Position numbers and translations under genes: made by a program. Positions 15,904 to 25,097 of a stretch of 64,000 nt of DNA are shown here, in pieces. Position 1 is the stretch's first letter, and each line of letters opens with the position of its first letter. The notes under the pieces are model-generated. The model saw nothing but the letters and a program-made list of their open reading frames with translations, was not told the DNA's origin and did not search any database. The stretch lies in the NCBI GenBank assembly GCA_000632805.1, contig CP007444.1:4390772-4454771 (forward strand). Direction: 5' to 3'. The DNA is from Dyella jiangningensis (GTDB lineage Bacteria; Pseudomonadota; Gammaproteobacteria; Xanthomonadales; Rhodanobacteraceae).

Positions 15904-16266
15904 ATGCGTCGACTTCACCTGCTGCTTCCGCTGTGCTCCGCGCTGGCCCTGCTGGCCGGCTGCGGCAACAAGGGACCGCTCTACATGCCCAAGCCCACGC
16001 CAGCACCCGCCGCAGCGCCCGTGGCGCCCGCGCCCAAGCCGGTCACGCCCGCACCGGGTGCCGTGCATGGTTTCGTGACCGACATGACGGCGTTCGACGC
16101 TTTCATCGCCACGCATCCCACGCCTGACCAGTTCCGCGCGAACTATCCGGACGTGCTGCTGGTGCTGCCGGGCACGATTGCCACGCGCGAGTTCCGCACC
16201 AACAACAGCCGCTATTTCGCCGAGCTGGACAAGGATGGCCGCATCTCCGGCGGCAAGTTCATGTGA
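15904..16266 (+). CDS. lptM: LptM-like (YifL) lipoprotein with extra C-terminal domain
   Basis: A 120-residue lipoprotein. The signal ends in LALLAGC, with the lipidated cysteine at residue 20, followed by GNKGPLYMP, the hallmark of LptM/YifL, which helps mature the LptDE lipopolysaccharide translocon at the outer membrane. A Pro/Ala linker (31-52) leads to a 65-residue domain (HGFVTDMTAFDAFIATHPTP onwards) that ordinary LptM proteins, of about 65-70 residues, do not have. The same domain occurs in the small lipoprotein at 6003. Position directly upstream of dapF, with a TGATG overlap, matches the yifL-dapF order in enterobacteria. The LptM identity is well supported; the role of the extra domain is unknown. 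Confidence 0.85.
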   Translation: MRRLHLLLPLCSALALLAGCGNKGPLYMPKPTPAPAAAPVAPAPKPVTPAPGAVHGFVTDMTAFDAFIATHPTPDQFRANYPDVLLVLPGTIATREFRTNNSRYFAELDKDGRISGGKFM

Positions 16267-17114
16267 TGAAGCTGCCGTTCTCCAAGATGCACGGCATCGG
16301 CAACGACTTCGTCATGGTCGATTGCCGCCAGCAGCCGTTCGCGTTGAGCGAGGCGCAGATCCGCGACATCGCCGATCGCCACACCGGCGTGGGCTTCGAC
16401 CAGCTGATCAGCATCGAGCCACCGCGCGATCCGTCCTGCGCGTTCTACTACGGCATCTGGAATGCCGACGGCTCGCCATCGGGCCAGTGCGGCAACGGCG
16501 TGCGCTGCGTGGCGGCCTGGCTGCATCGCGCGGGCGAGCTGGCGATTGGCGACACGGTGAAGGTGGAGAGTCCTTCGGGCCCGGTGACGGTGCGTCTCAC
16601 CGGTCCCAACGAGGTGACCGTGGACATGGGCGTGCCTTCGTTCGATCCGGCGACCATTCCCTTCATCGCGAACGCCGAAGGGGATCGCTACGGCATCGAT
16701 GTTGGCGACGAGGTGCTGGAGATCGGCGCGCTCTCGATGGGCAATCCGCACGCGGTGGTGGTGGTGCCTGAGCTGCATGCGCCCTCGCTGTTCCGCCTCG
16801 GCCCGCTGCTGACCACGCACGAGCGGTTTCCGGAAGGCGCCAACACGGGCTTCGTCCAGGTCATGGGGCGCGACCTCCTGCGCCTGCGCGTACACGAACG
16901 CGGCAGCGGCTGGACCATGGCCTGCGGCACCGGTGCCTGCGCCGCCATGGCGGTGATGCGCCTGCGTGGCGAGGTGGACGAGCGCGTGCGCGTGGAACTG
17001 CCAGGCGGTACGCTCACCATCGAGTGGGCCGGGCCCGGCCATACGCTGTGGATGACCGGTCCGGCGACCTTCGTATTCGAAGGCGAATGGCTGGGCAGCT
17101 CTCCCGCACGTTGA
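16266..17114 (+). CDS. dapF: Diaminopimelate epimerase
   Basis: A 282-residue protein, standard length, starting MKLPFSKMHGIGNDFVMVDC. The two catalytic cysteines are in SGQCGNGVRC and in ACGTGACAAM. It converts LL- to meso-diaminopimelate for lysine and peptidoglycan synthesis in the cytoplasm. Its ATG overlaps the stop of the LptM-like gene, and the DUF484 and xerC genes follow on the same strand, the same order as dapF-yigA-xerC in enterobacteria. A GTG one codon upstream is an alternative start. Confidence 0.97.
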   Translation: MKLPFSKMHGIGNDFVMVDCRQQPFALSEAQIRDIADRHTGVGFDQLISIEPPRDPSCAFYYGIWNADGSPSGQCGNGVRCVAAWLHRAGELAIGDTVKVESPSGPVTVRLTGPNEVTVDMGVPSFDPATIPFIANAEGDRYGIDVGDEVLEIGALSMGNPHAVVVVPELHAPSLFRLGPLLTTHERFPEGANTGFVQVMGRDLLRLRVHERGSGWTMACGTGACAAMAVMRLRGEVDERVRVELPGGTLTIEWAGPGHTLWMTGPATFVFEGEWLGSSPAR

Positions 17115-17178
17115 AAGCGGACACCCGGACATCGCACACTCGGGGCCACGACGTATCGATCCGTTCGAGGTAATCCCG

Positions 17179-17862
17179 ATGTCCGACACCGCACTCGCAG
17201 AAACCATGAGCGCCAGCGACGTGGCGGCCTATCTGCGCCGGCACCCGGAGTTCCTCACCGACTTTCCCGATATCGCCGCCCAGCTCACGCTGCCGCGCGA
17301 ACAGGGCTCGGTCGCCTCGCTCGCCGCGTACCAGTTGCAGAGCCTGCGCGAGAAGAACGCCGAGCTGGAACGCCAGCTCGCCAGCCTGATAAGCATCGCC
17401 GCCGACAACGAGCGGTTGATGCAGCGCATCCACGACCTCAACGTGGCCGTGCTGCGCGCCAGCACGCCGGCGGTGGCCGCTCGCAGCGTGGTGACGCGCC
17501 TGGGCGAGGATTTCCAGACCGACCACGTGCGCCTCGTGCTGTTCGGCAACATCGGCCTGCCACCGGCGGACTGGCTGGTCCATGTGCCGGGCGGCCGTGC
17601 ATCGATGCCGGAATTTGCCGATTTCCTCGCCAACCACGAACCGGTCGCCGGCCGGCTGTCGGCCGAGCGCCTGTATCGCCTGTTCGGTGATCGCGCGCCG
17701 GACATCCGCTCCAGCGCGATCATGCCGCTGGGCGAATTCGGCATCCTCGCCATCGGCAGCGGCGACGCGGACCACTTCCAGCCCGGCATGGGCACGCTGT
17801 TCCTCAAGATGATCGCGGCCACCGTCTCGGCGGCACTGCGGCGCTCGCAGGAAGGCGTGTAA
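17179..17862 (+). CDS. DUF484 family protein (YigA-like)
   Basis: A 227-residue protein, MSDTALAETMSASDVAAYLRRHPEFL. The N-terminal YLRRHPEFL and the GAF-like C-terminal part (SAIMPLGEFGILAIGSGDAD) are typical of DUF484, the family lying between dapF and xerC in gammaproteobacteria. A coiled-coil stretch (SLREKNAELERQLASLISIA) joins the two parts. The family has no settled function; the GAF-like fold suggests ligand binding. The gene has GAGG about eight bases before its start, and a 7-base gap separates it from xerC, so the two are one transcript. Confidence 0.9.
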   Translation: MSDTALAETMSASDVAAYLRRHPEFLTDFPDIAAQLTLPREQGSVASLAAYQLQSLREKNAELERQLASLISIAADNERLMQRIHDLNVAVLRASTPAVAARSVVTRLGEDFQTDHVRLVLFGNIGLPPADWLVHVPGGRASMPEFADFLANHEPVAGRLSAERLYRLFGDRAPDIRSSAIMPLGEFGILAIGSGDADHFQPGMGTLFLKMIAATVSAALRRSQEGV

Positions 17863-17869
17863 CCCGGCG

Positions 17870-18754
17870 ATGAAGCCGCAGGAACAGGTCGATGCCTGGC
17901 TCGCTCGCCTGGCGAACGAGCGCAAGGCGTCGGTACACACGGTGGAAGGCTACCGGCGCGACCTGTCCAAGCTGCTGCGCTGGATGGATGCGCAGGGTGT
18001 GGACAGCTTCGACCGTCTCGAACCCAACCGCATGCGCGGCTTCGTCGCCGGCGAGCATCGCGGCGGCCTCTCGCCCAAGAGCCTGCAGCGGCTGCTGTCG
18101 TCGTGTCGCAGCCTGTTCCGCCACCTGACCCGCGAGGGTTCGCTTGGGCATGACCCGCTGGCCGGCGTGCGCGGGCCGAAGGTGCACCGCAAGCTGCCCG
18201 AAGTGCTCGATGTGGACGAAGCCACCCTGCTGGTGGAAGCGCAGAGCGAGGGCGCCCTGAACCTGCGCGACCGCGCGATGATGGAGCTGTTCTATTCCTC
18301 GGGCCTGCGCCTCTCCGAACTCACCGGCTTGCGCTGGATCGACCTGGATCTGCAGGCCGGCGAAGTGCGCGTGCTCGGCAAGGGCAGCAAGACGCGCATC
18401 GTGCCGGTGGGACGCCATGCCGTGGCGGCCTTGCGCGCGTTGGGCGAGGCCGAAGGCGTGGTGCCCGAGCAACCGGTGTTCAAGGGACGCGGCGGCGCCC
18501 CGATCAACCCGCGCACTGTGCAATTGCGCCTGAAGCAGATCGCGCTGGTGCAGGGCATGCCCAAGCGCGTGCATCCGCACCTCCTGCGCCACACCTTCGC
18601 CAGCCACATGCTGGAATCCTCCGGCGACCTGCGCGCCGTGCAGGAGCTGCTCGGCCATGCCGACATCGCCACCACGCAGATCTATACGCACCTGGATTTC
18701 CAGCATCTGGCCAAGGTGTACGACGCCGCGCATCCAAGGGCGAAGCGGAAGTAG
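17870..18754 (+). CDS. xerC: Tyrosine recombinase XerC
   Basis: A 294-residue site-specific recombinase of normal length. An N-terminal SAM-like domain ([16 protein letters not shown]) precedes the catalytic domain with Arg in [24 protein letters not shown] (HxxR), LGHADI, and the nucleophile Tyr in TTQIYTHL. XerC works with XerD at dif to resolve chromosome dimers at the division septum with FtsK, whose gene lies at 26655-29201. It is the last gene of the lptM-dapF-DUF484-xerC operon; an inverted REP pair follows. Confidence 0.96.
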   Translation: MKPQEQVDAWLARLANERKASVHTVEGYRRDLSKLLRWMDAQGVDSFDRLEPNRMRGFVAGEHRGGLSPKSLQRLLSSCRSLFRHLTREGSLGHDPLAGVRGPKVHRKLPEVLDVDEATLLVEAQSEGALNLRDRAMMELFYSSGLRLSELTGLRWIDLDLQAGEVRVLGKGSKTRIVPVGRHAVAALRALGEAEGVVPEQPVFKGRGGAPINPRTVQLRLKQIALVQGMPKRVHPHLLRHTFASHMLESSGDLRAVQELLGHADIATTQIYTHLDFQHLAKVYDAAHPRAKRK

Positions 18755-18778
18755 GCCGGAAGGCTGTCTTCATGCTTC

Positions 18779-18917
18779 TGTGGGAGCGCACCCTGTGCGC
18801 GACAGGCCTACGGAGCAGGCGTTGCCACCATGCTTGCGCACTCATAAAGCCCGTCGCGACAACCCTTTACCGGGACCATCCTCCCTGCCGCAGTCGCGCA
18901 CAGGGTGCGCTCCCACA
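18779..18917. repeat. Inverted pair of REP-like units
   Basis: Full units at 18779-18803 and 18893-18917 face each other between xerC and hslV. The 89-base spacer is not shared with other pairs. Confidence 0.9.
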
Positions 18918-18996
18918 GACGGTGCGACAGGCCCGGCCGGTTGGATTTGCCCGGCGCGACCCCACCTCTGGCGAATTCGTACTCTTCGGAGCTCCC

Positions 18997-19530
18997 ATGG
19001 AATCCTTTCACGCCACCACCATCGTCTCGGTGCGCCGCAACGGGCGCGTCGTGATCGGCGGCGACGGCCAGGTCACTCTCGGCAACACGGTGATGAAGGC
19101 CAATGCGCGCAAGATCCGCCGCCTGGGCAAGGGCGACGTGCTGGCGGGCTTCGCCGGCGCCACGGCGGACGCCTTTACCCTGTTCGAGCTGTTCGAGCAG
19201 AAGCTGGACAAGCACGGCGGCAACCTCACCCGTTCGGCGGTGGAGCTGGCCAAGGAATGGCGCACCGACCGCCGCCTCGGCCGCCTCGAAGCCATGCTGG
19301 CGGTCGCCGACAAGGACGCTTCGCTGCTGATTTCCGGCAACGGCGACGTGCTGGAACCCGAGCACGGCCTGATTGCCATCGGCTCCGGCGGTCCGTACGC
19401 ACAGTCGGCCGCGCTGGCGCTGATGGAGAACACCGATCTGGATCCGCGCGCCATTGTCGAACGTGCGCTCAAGATCGCCGGCGACATCTGCATCTACACC
19501 AACCACAACACGACGATCGAAGAGCTGTAA
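18997..19530 (+). CDS. hslV: ATP-dependent protease subunit HslV
   Basis: A 177-residue T1 threonine peptidase. The mature N-terminus [19 protein letters not shown] is preceded by MESFHA, so six residues must be removed to expose the catalytic threonine, whereas the enterobacterial protein needs only the initiator Met removed. The conserved [17 protein letters not shown] is present. HslV forms two stacked hexamers capped by HslU and degrades misfolded and regulatory proteins in the cytoplasm. hslU follows after 143 bases. ATG 18997 is the only in-frame start giving a reasonable propeptide; an upstream start would read through REP sequence. Confidence 0.96.
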   Translation: MESFHATTIVSVRRNGRVVIGGDGQVTLGNTVMKANARKIRRLGKGDVLAGFAGATADAFTLFELFEQKLDKHGGNLTRSAVELAKEWRTDRRLGRLEAMLAVADKDASLLISGNGDVLEPEHGLIAIGSGGPYAQSAALALMENTDLDPRAIVERALKIAGDICIYTNHNTTIEEL

Positions 19531-19547
19531 GCGCCTGGCGCGACGGC

Positions 19548-19650
19548 TTCTCCGTCGTCATCCCGGCTCACCCCGAAGAGGGGCAAGCGTCGGAATCCAG
19601 TGGCATGGAGCCATCGCAACTGGATTGCGGCCGAGCCGGAATGACGGTGA
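19548..19650. repeat. Inverted repeat in the hslV-hslU gap
   Basis: CCGTCGTCATCCCGGCTC (from about 19551) is complementary, with small gaps, to GAGCCGGAATGACGG (about 19634-19648), enclosing ACCCCG and GGAATCCAGTGGC. It looks like a degenerate dispersed repeat in an operon gap rather than a terminator. Confidence 0.55.
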
Positions 19651-19673
19651 AAAACCCATCTTCCGGTGACCTC

Positions 19674-21014
19674 ATGTCCGAACTCACTCCCCGCGAAATC
19701 GTCAACGAACTCGATCGCTACATCATCGGCCAGCACGACGCCAAGCGCGCCGTGGCCATCGCGCTGCGCAACCGCTGGCGCCGCATGCAGCTGGATCCGG
19801 GCCTGCGCGACGAAGTCACGCCCAAGAACATCCTGATGATCGGCCCCACCGGCGTGGGCAAGACCGAGATTGCGCGACGCCTGGCCACGCTGGCCAATGC
19901 GCCGTTCGTGAAGGTCGAAGCTACCAAGTTCACCGAGGTGGGCTATGTCGGCAAGGATGTCGAATCCATCGTGCGCGACCTCGCCGACGTGGCCTACAAG
20001 CTCACCCGCGAGCAGGCCATGAAGCGCGTGCGCTCGGTGGCCGAGGATCGTGCCGAGGACCGCATCCTCGACGCATTGCTGCCGCGGCGGCAACAGCCCA
20101 CCGACTGGACGCACGATGCCGCCCCGGCCAATGACGCCCAGAACGACACGCGCCAGAAGCTGCGCAAGCAGCTGCGCGAAGGCGCGCTGGACGAGCGCGA
20201 GATCGAACTCGACTTCGCCATGAACGTGGGCGTGGAAATCATGTCGCCGCCGGGCATGGAGGAAATGGGCCAGCAGCTGCGCCAGATGTTCCAGAACATC
20301 GGCGGCGCCAAGACCCAGCAGCGCAAGCTCGCCATCAAGGCGGCGCGTCCGCTGCTGGTGGAGGAAGAAGCGGCCAAGCTGCTCAACGAGGAAGAGGTGC
20401 GCACGCAGGCCATGCAGGCGGCCGAACAGAACGGCATCGTCTTCATCGACGAGATCGACAAGGTCGCCCAACGCTCCGAATGGGGCGGTGCCGGCGTGAG
20501 CCGCGAAGGTGTGCAGCGCGATCTGCTGCCGCTGGTGGAAGGCTCCACCGTGTCGACCAAGTACGGCCCGATCAAGACCGACCACATGCTGTTCATCGCC
20601 TCTGGCGCCTTCTCGCTGGCCAAGCCCTCGGACCTGATCCCCGAGCTGCAGGGCCGCCTGCCGATCCGCGTGGAGCTGTCCGCGCTGTCAGTCGACGACT
20701 TCAAGCGCATCCTGCGCGAGCCGCACAACGCGTTGACCAAGCAATACATCGCGTTGCTGGGCACCGAAGGAGTCAGCGTGCAGTTCACCGAGACCGGCGT
20801 CGACCGCCTGGCCGAGGTCGCCTTCCAGGTGAACGAGCGGACCGAAAACATCGGCGCCCGCCGCCTTCACACCGTCATGGAGCGGCTGTTGGAGAAGATT
20901 TCTTACGAAGCTGCTGACAAATCCGGCGAAAACTACGTGATCGACGACGAATATGTCGATAAAAACCTAGGAATGCTCGTCAAGGACGAGGATTTGAGCC
21001 GTTACATCCTGTAA
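19674..21014 (+). CDS. hslU: ATP-dependent protease ATPase subunit HslU
   Basis: A 446-residue AAA+ unfoldase. The N-terminus [20 protein letters not shown], Walker [16 protein letters not shown], Walker B FIDEIDKV, and C-terminal [12 protein letters not shown] are all characteristic; the last residues insert into HslV to activate it. An inserted I domain occupies the middle. ATG 19674 is used; the open frame extends far upstream but only as shadow of hslV and repeats. It unfolds substrates with ATP and feeds them to HslV. Confidence 0.97.
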   Translation: MSELTPREIVNELDRYIIGQHDAKRAVAIALRNRWRRMQLDPGLRDEVTPKNILMIGPTGVGKTEIARRLATLANAPFVKVEATKFTEVGYVGKDVESIVRDLADVAYKLTREQAMKRVRSVAEDRAEDRILDALLPRRQQPTDWTHDAAPANDAQNDTRQKLRKQLREGALDEREIELDFAMNVGVEIMSPPGMEEMGQQLRQMFQNIGGAKTQQRKLAIKAARPLLVEEEAAKLLNEEEVRTQAMQAAEQNGIVFIDEIDKVAQRSEWGGAGVSREGVQRDLLPLVEGSTVSTKYGPIKTDHMLFIASGAFSLAKPSDLIPELQGRLPIRVELSALSVDDFKRILREPHNALTKQYIALLGTEGVSVQFTETGVDRLAEVAFQVNERTENIGARRLHTVMERLLEKISYEAADKSGENYVIDDEYVDKNLGMLVKDEDLSRYIL

Positions 21015-21049
21015 ACAAGGGGAAGCCCCCTGGCTGTTAAAATTGCCCC

Positions 21050-21664
21050 ATGGGAAATGTGATTGAACTCAAGACGACCGGCCAGCGTGCCCAGCTGCGC
21101 GAAGCGCAGCAGAAGCATCAGCTGGTGCGGTTGTGGCGCGGTGAACTCGAACACGGCAGCTTCTGCGGCTACGTGGGCGGCGTGGGCCGTGAATTCTTTT
21201 TGCTCTGGGTCGTGGGTGATGGCATCACCTACGACGGCATGTATGTGATGCGTCATCGCGACGTCTCCGAACTGGAGGCGCCCGACAAACATGCGCCCTT
21301 CATGGAGAAGGCGCTGGTCCTCAAGCACCTGATGCCGCGCCCGCCGCGGGGCTTTCCGCTGGACGACATCCGCAGCGTGATCCAGGCCGCGGCCGCGCAG
21401 GCACCGGTGATCGGCGTGCATGTGGACAGTGAAGACGAATCCGAGGTCTGCTACATCGGCCGCCTGGTCGGCGTCGAGGAAGACGGCTTCAACATGCAGG
21501 AGATCTCGCCGGACGCCGAATGGTTGCGCGAGCCGTCGTTCTTCTCATGGGACGAAGTCTCGACCGTCAGCATCGAGGATGGTTACGCCATGTCGCTGCT
21601 CGCCGTGGCCGGCACGCCACCGCCGCTGGAGCAGGGCGATTCGGGTGTGGGACACGTGCAGTAA
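21050..21664 (+). CDS. Conserved hypothetical cytoplasmic protein
   Basis: A 204-residue soluble protein, MGNVIELKTTGQRAQLREAQ, with no signal or membrane helix. It appears to contain two related beta-rich halves (HGSFCGYVGGVGREFFLLWV and SEVCYIGRLVGVEEDGFNMQ), perhaps SH3- or Sm-like. I recognise no family. It starts 35 bases after hslU on the same strand and ends at a strong terminator, so it is probably the last gene of the hslVU transcript. Confidence 0.78.
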   Translation: MGNVIELKTTGQRAQLREAQQKHQLVRLWRGELEHGSFCGYVGGVGREFFLLWVVGDGITYDGMYVMRHRDVSELEAPDKHAPFMEKALVLKHLMPRPPRGFPLDDIRSVIQAAAAQAPVIGVHVDSEDESEVCYIGRLVGVEEDGFNMQEISPDAEWLREPSFFSWDEVSTVSIEDGYAMSLLAVAGTPPPLEQGDSGVGHVQ

Positions 21665-21672
21665 ACAGAACG

Positions 21673-21703
21673 AAAGGCCGGCTGAGAAGCCGGCCTTTTC
21701 TTT
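21673..21703 (+). terminator. Rho-independent terminator
   Basis: AAGGCCGGCT-GAGA-AGCCGGCCTT is a perfect 10-base stem with a 4-base loop followed by TTCTTT. It ends the hslV-hslU-hypothetical transcript nine bases after its stop codon. Confidence 0.92.
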
Positions 21704-21724
21704 CCATCCTCGTTTCTCTTTTCC

Positions 21725-21840
21725 TGTGGGAGCGCACCCTGTGCGCGACAGCCGACGGAGCGAAGACGTGGCTAATGGCGAAGACCGGCCACGGCGGTTG
21801 GAGTGCGAGTCTGCGGTCGCGCACAGGGTGCGCTCCCACA
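21725..21840. repeat. Inverted pair of REP-like units
   Basis: Full units at 21725-21749 and 21816-21840 lie between two convergent genes, directly after a terminator. Confidence 0.9.
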
Positions 21841-21850
21841 GGTGACTGCT

Positions 21851-24139
21851 TTATCTCGTCGTCGCGGGTGCCGGCGCCGGCATCGGTTCCGGCATCGATG
21901 CCTTCACTGCGCGCCCGGCGGGAGCCGCGCCCTTCACCTGCTGCTGGAAGAAATTCTCGATCAGGTGATACACGTGTGTGCGCTGACCCGGCAGGTTGAG
22001 GCCATGCTTGGCGCCCGGGTAGGCCATGAACTGGAACTGCGTGCCGCGCTTCTGCAGCTCCGCCATCAGCTCGGTGGAGTTGAGGAACAGCACGTTGTCA
22101 TCCGCCATGCCATGCACCAGATAGAGCTTGGCGGTGAGACCGTCGAGCCAGGCCAGCGGTGAGCTGCGCGTATAGCCGGCATCGTTGTCCTGCGGACGGC
22201 CGAGGTAACGTTCGGTGTAGAAGGTGTCGTAAAGGCGCCAGTTGGTCACAGGCGCCACGGCCACGCCACCGGCGAGCTGGTCGGAGGCTTTGGCCAGCAT
22301 CATGGTGGTCATGAAACCGCCGTAGCTCCAGCCGAATACGCCGATGCGCCGACCATCCACCCACGGCTGCGATTTCAGCCACTGGATACCCACCAGCTGG
22401 TCATCCACCTCGACCGCGCCCAGCTGCTGGTAGATCGGCGCCTCGAATACATGCCCGCGACGGTCCATGCCGCGGTTGTCCAGGCTGAACACCACGAAAC
22501 CCTGCTGCGCCATGTATTGGTTGAAGTAGTCGCCCCACGTATTGGCGACCACCTGCGCGTGCGGGCCACCGTAGTAGGTGTCGAACACCGGGTACTTCTT
22601 CGTCGGATCGAAACCGGCGGGCTTGTACACGCGGTAATACAGTGTCTGGCCGTCGGCGGCCTTGAGCGTGCCGAACTCGGGTTTGATCAGGCTGTCGCGA
22701 TACGGCCAGAACGGATGCTTCTCATCGAGCTTGTTCGGCTCGATCCAGGTCAGCAAGGCGCCATCGGGCTTGTGCACGCTGACCTGCGGCGGCGTGTCGA
22801 TGCTGGAGAAGTTATCCACATAGAAGCTGGCGTCATGGGCGAACTCGGCCAGGTGCGTGCCCGCGCCCTGACTGATGCGCACCGGCGTCTTCGCGTTGCT
22901 GCCATCGAGCTTCAGCGCGTAGACCTGGCGCTCGGGCACCGCATCCTTGTTCGAGCTGACATAGACGACACCGCTGCGTTCGTTCACCGCCAGCAGACCG
23001 TCGATCGGCCACTCACCTTCGCTTACCGCGTGCCGAAGCTTGCCGTCGATGCCATACAGATAGAGATGGTGATAGCCGCTGCGCTCGCTGCCCCATAGGA
23101 ACGATTTGCCGTCCTTGAGGAAGGTGAGGTCGTCGTTGAGGTTGATCCAGTCGTTGCTGGTTTCGGTGAGCAGGGTGCGCTGCGACAGCGTCTTCGCATC
23201 GACGATCCGCAAATCCAGCCGCTGCTGGTTGCGCGGCATACGCTGGTAGGTGACGTGCTTGCCGTCCGGCAGCCACTTCACGCGGGTGAGGTAGATGTCG
23301 GTGTCCTTGCCCAGGTCGATCCAGCGCGGCTGCCCACCGGTCGGCGCCACCAGTCCCAGCTTCACCAGCACGTTGGGCGTACCGGCGCCGGGGTAGCGCT
23401 GGTCGATCACGTCGGTGTGGTCGGCATACAGTTCGGTGCGCTTGGTGACCTGCACGCGCGCTTCGTCGTAGCGCTCGAAGGCGATCGACGAATCGTCCGG
23501 CGCCCACCAGTAGCCTTCGCTGCGATCCATTTCCTCCTGCGCCACGAACTCGGCCTCGGCGTTGTGCACGGTGCCGCCGCCATCGTGGGTGAGCTGCTTC
23601 GCCTCGCCGGTGCTGAGGTCGATGACCCACAGGTTCTGGTCACGCACATAGGACACATAGCGTCCCTTGGGCGAGATCTTCGGATCGATCACGTTGTCGC
23701 CGGTGTCCAACGCCTTGGGCGCGACGTCCGGCGTGGCGAGCGAATAGACATAGAGCTTGCCGCCAATCGGGAACAGCAGCTGCTTGCCGTCAGGCGACCA
23801 CTGATAGCTGACGATGCCGTGCAGGCCCGCGGTGCGCTCGCGTTCGCGGCGCGCCTTCTCCGCATCGGACAGCTGCTCGCCGTTGGGCTCGAGCTTCTTC
23901 GAGTCCACCAGTAGGCGGGTCTTGTTGTCCTTGAGCTGGTATTCCCACAGGTCCAGCTGGAACTGGTCGTCGGGCTTGGCGCGAAGGAAAGTGACGCGCG
24001 TGCCGTCGGGCGAGATCTGCAGGCCACGCGGCGCGGCACCGGCAAGGTTGCCGCCGTCGAAGATGCGTTCGATGCTGAGTTTTTCGGCCATGGTCGGCAG
24101 GGCCACCATCGTCAGGGCGGCAAAGAGAAGGGCGCGCAT
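21851..24139 (-). CDS. Dipeptidyl peptidase IV, S9 family, exported
   Basis: A 762-residue protein with a signal peptide (MRALLFAALTMVALPTMAEK). The N-terminal part is the DPPIV beta-propeller (LQISPDGTRVTFLRAKPDDQ, DLWEYQLKDNKTRLL). The C-terminal alpha/beta hydrolase has GWSYGGFM with Ser605, the aspartate in HGMADDNVLF and the histidine in YPGAKHGL. It removes N-terminal dipeptides with Pro or Ala in second place, in the periplasm, probably for peptide nutrition. A Pro/Ala-rich tail (PAPAPATTR) ends the protein. A second S9 peptidase, of a different subgroup, starts at the right edge of the window. Confidence 0.93.
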   Translation of the reverse strand: MRALLFAALTMVALPTMAEKLSIERIFDGGNLAGAAPRGLQISPDGTRVTFLRAKPDDQFQLDLWEYQLKDNKTRLLVDSKKLEPNGEQLSDAEKARRERERTAGLHGIVSYQWSPDGKQLLFPIGGKLYVYSLATPDVAPKALDTGDNVIDPKISPKGRYVSYVRDQNLWVIDLSTGEAKQLTHDGGGTVHNAEAEFVAQEEMDRSEGYWWAPDDSSIAFERYDEARVQVTKRTELYADHTDVIDQRYPGAGTPNVLVKLGLVAPTGGQPRWIDLGKDTDIYLTRVKWLPDGKHVTYQRMPRNQQRLDLRIVDAKTLSQRTLLTETSNDWINLNDDLTFLKDGKSFLWGSERSGYHHLYLYGIDGKLRHAVSEGEWPIDGLLAVNERSGVVYVSSNKDAVPERQVYALKLDGSNAKTPVRISQGAGTHLAEFAHDASFYVDNFSSIDTPPQVSVHKPDGALLTWIEPNKLDEKHPFWPYRDSLIKPEFGTLKAADGQTLYYRVYKPAGFDPTKKYPVFDTYYGGPHAQVVANTWGDYFNQYMAQQGFVVFSLDNRGMDRRGHVFEAPIYQQLGAVEVDDQLVGIQWLKSQPWVDGRRIGVFGWSYGGFMTTMMLAKASDQLAGGVAVAPVTNWRLYDTFYTERYLGRPQDNDAGYTRSSPLAWLDGLTAKLYLVHGMADDNVLFLNSTELMAELQKRGTQFQFMAYPGAKHGLNLPGQRTHVYHLIENFFQQQVKGAAPAGRAVKASMPEPMPAPAPATTR

Positions 24140-24263
24140 GGGTACTTCCTTGGGCGACGCGTCGTACGTAAGAACAAGCGGCGATTAGAACGCGTCATGC
24201 GCGGGGAAGCCAGCGGTTTTCGAGAGAAAAGCGGCGCGTCGGCTTGGATGCGCCGCGGAAAGC

Positions 24264-24962
24264 TCAGGCCTTGGCGCCCTGCCCGAACAGAATCTTGCGC
24301 GCCTCTTCATCGGTGGTGAGGTCGAACCGGCCCTTGATCTGCTCACCCAGTGCATAGGCGCGTTGCGTAGCGGGACGCGCGCGGATCGCCTCGAACCAGC
24401 GCTTCAGATGCGAAAAATCCTCCAGCGCCATGCCCTGGTTCTCGTACCCCACGGTCCACGGGTAGGCCGCCATGTCGGCGATGCTGTAGTCCTCGCCGGC
24501 GATGAAGGCGCGGCCTTCCAGGCGTCTGTCCAGCACGCCGTACAGGCGGCGTGTTTCGTTGATGTAGCGGTCGATCGCGTAGGGGATCTTCTCCGGCGCG
24601 TAGCGATTGAAGTGGTGGTTCTGGCCAAGCATCGGCCCGAGCCCGCCTACCTGCCAGTACAACCATTCCAGCACCGTGTACTTGCCGCGCAGGTCGGTGG
24701 GCAGGAAGCGGCCGCTCTTCTCGGCGAGGTACTGCAGGATGGCGCCCGACTCGAACACGCTGATCGCCTCGCCGCCATCGGCCGGGGCGGTATCGACGAT
24801 CGCAGGCATGCGGTTGTTGGGCGAAATGGCAAGGAATGCCGGCTGGAACTGCTCGCCCTTGCCGATGTTCACCGGCTTGATGGTGTAGGGCAGGCCGGAC
24901 TCTTCCAGGAACAGGGTGATCTTGTGGCCGTTGGGCGTGGGCCAGTAGTGAAGCTCGATCAT
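24264..24962 (-). CDS. Glutathione S-transferase (YfcG/Ure2p-like)
   Basis: A 232-residue protein, MIELHYWPTPNGHKITLFLE, with the thioredoxin-like N-terminal domain (SPNNRMPAIVD for glutathione binding, VFESGAILQYLAEKSGRFLP) and a helical C-terminal domain containing YSIADMAAYPW. This is the Nu-class GST pattern of E. coli YfcG, which has disulfide-bond reductase activity; the exact substrate here is unknown. The ATG at 24962 is the only sensible start, because the frame upstream is shadow of the next, divergent gene. It lies on the minus strand, 124 bases from the start end of the DPP IV gene. Confidence 0.9.
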   Translation of the reverse strand: MIELHYWPTPNGHKITLFLEESGLPYTIKPVNIGKGEQFQPAFLAISPNNRMPAIVDTAPADGGEAISVFESGAILQYLAEKSGRFLPTDLRGKYTVLEWLYWQVGGLGPMLGQNHHFNRYAPEKIPYAIDRYINETRRLYGVLDRRLEGRAFIAGEDYSIADMAAYPWTVGYENQGMALEDFSHLKRWFEAIRARPATQRAYALGEQIKGRFDLTTDEEARKILFGQGAKA

Positions 24963-25097
24963 GGGCGGTGACCTTGGGGCGGACGATTCCTTGATGTTCG
25001 GGGCGATAGGCTGGGTTTCAACACGGTGTCGCCGGGGGCGGTCAACGCCGCCCTCGCGTCCGCGTTCCCGCACTGGCCATCCGACAGGAGAACGACC

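Noticed and set aside
18657..19673. Long upstream extension of the hslU frame
   Set aside because: It overlaps xerC, the REP pair and hslV in another frame. Known HslU proteins begin at [10 protein letters not shown].
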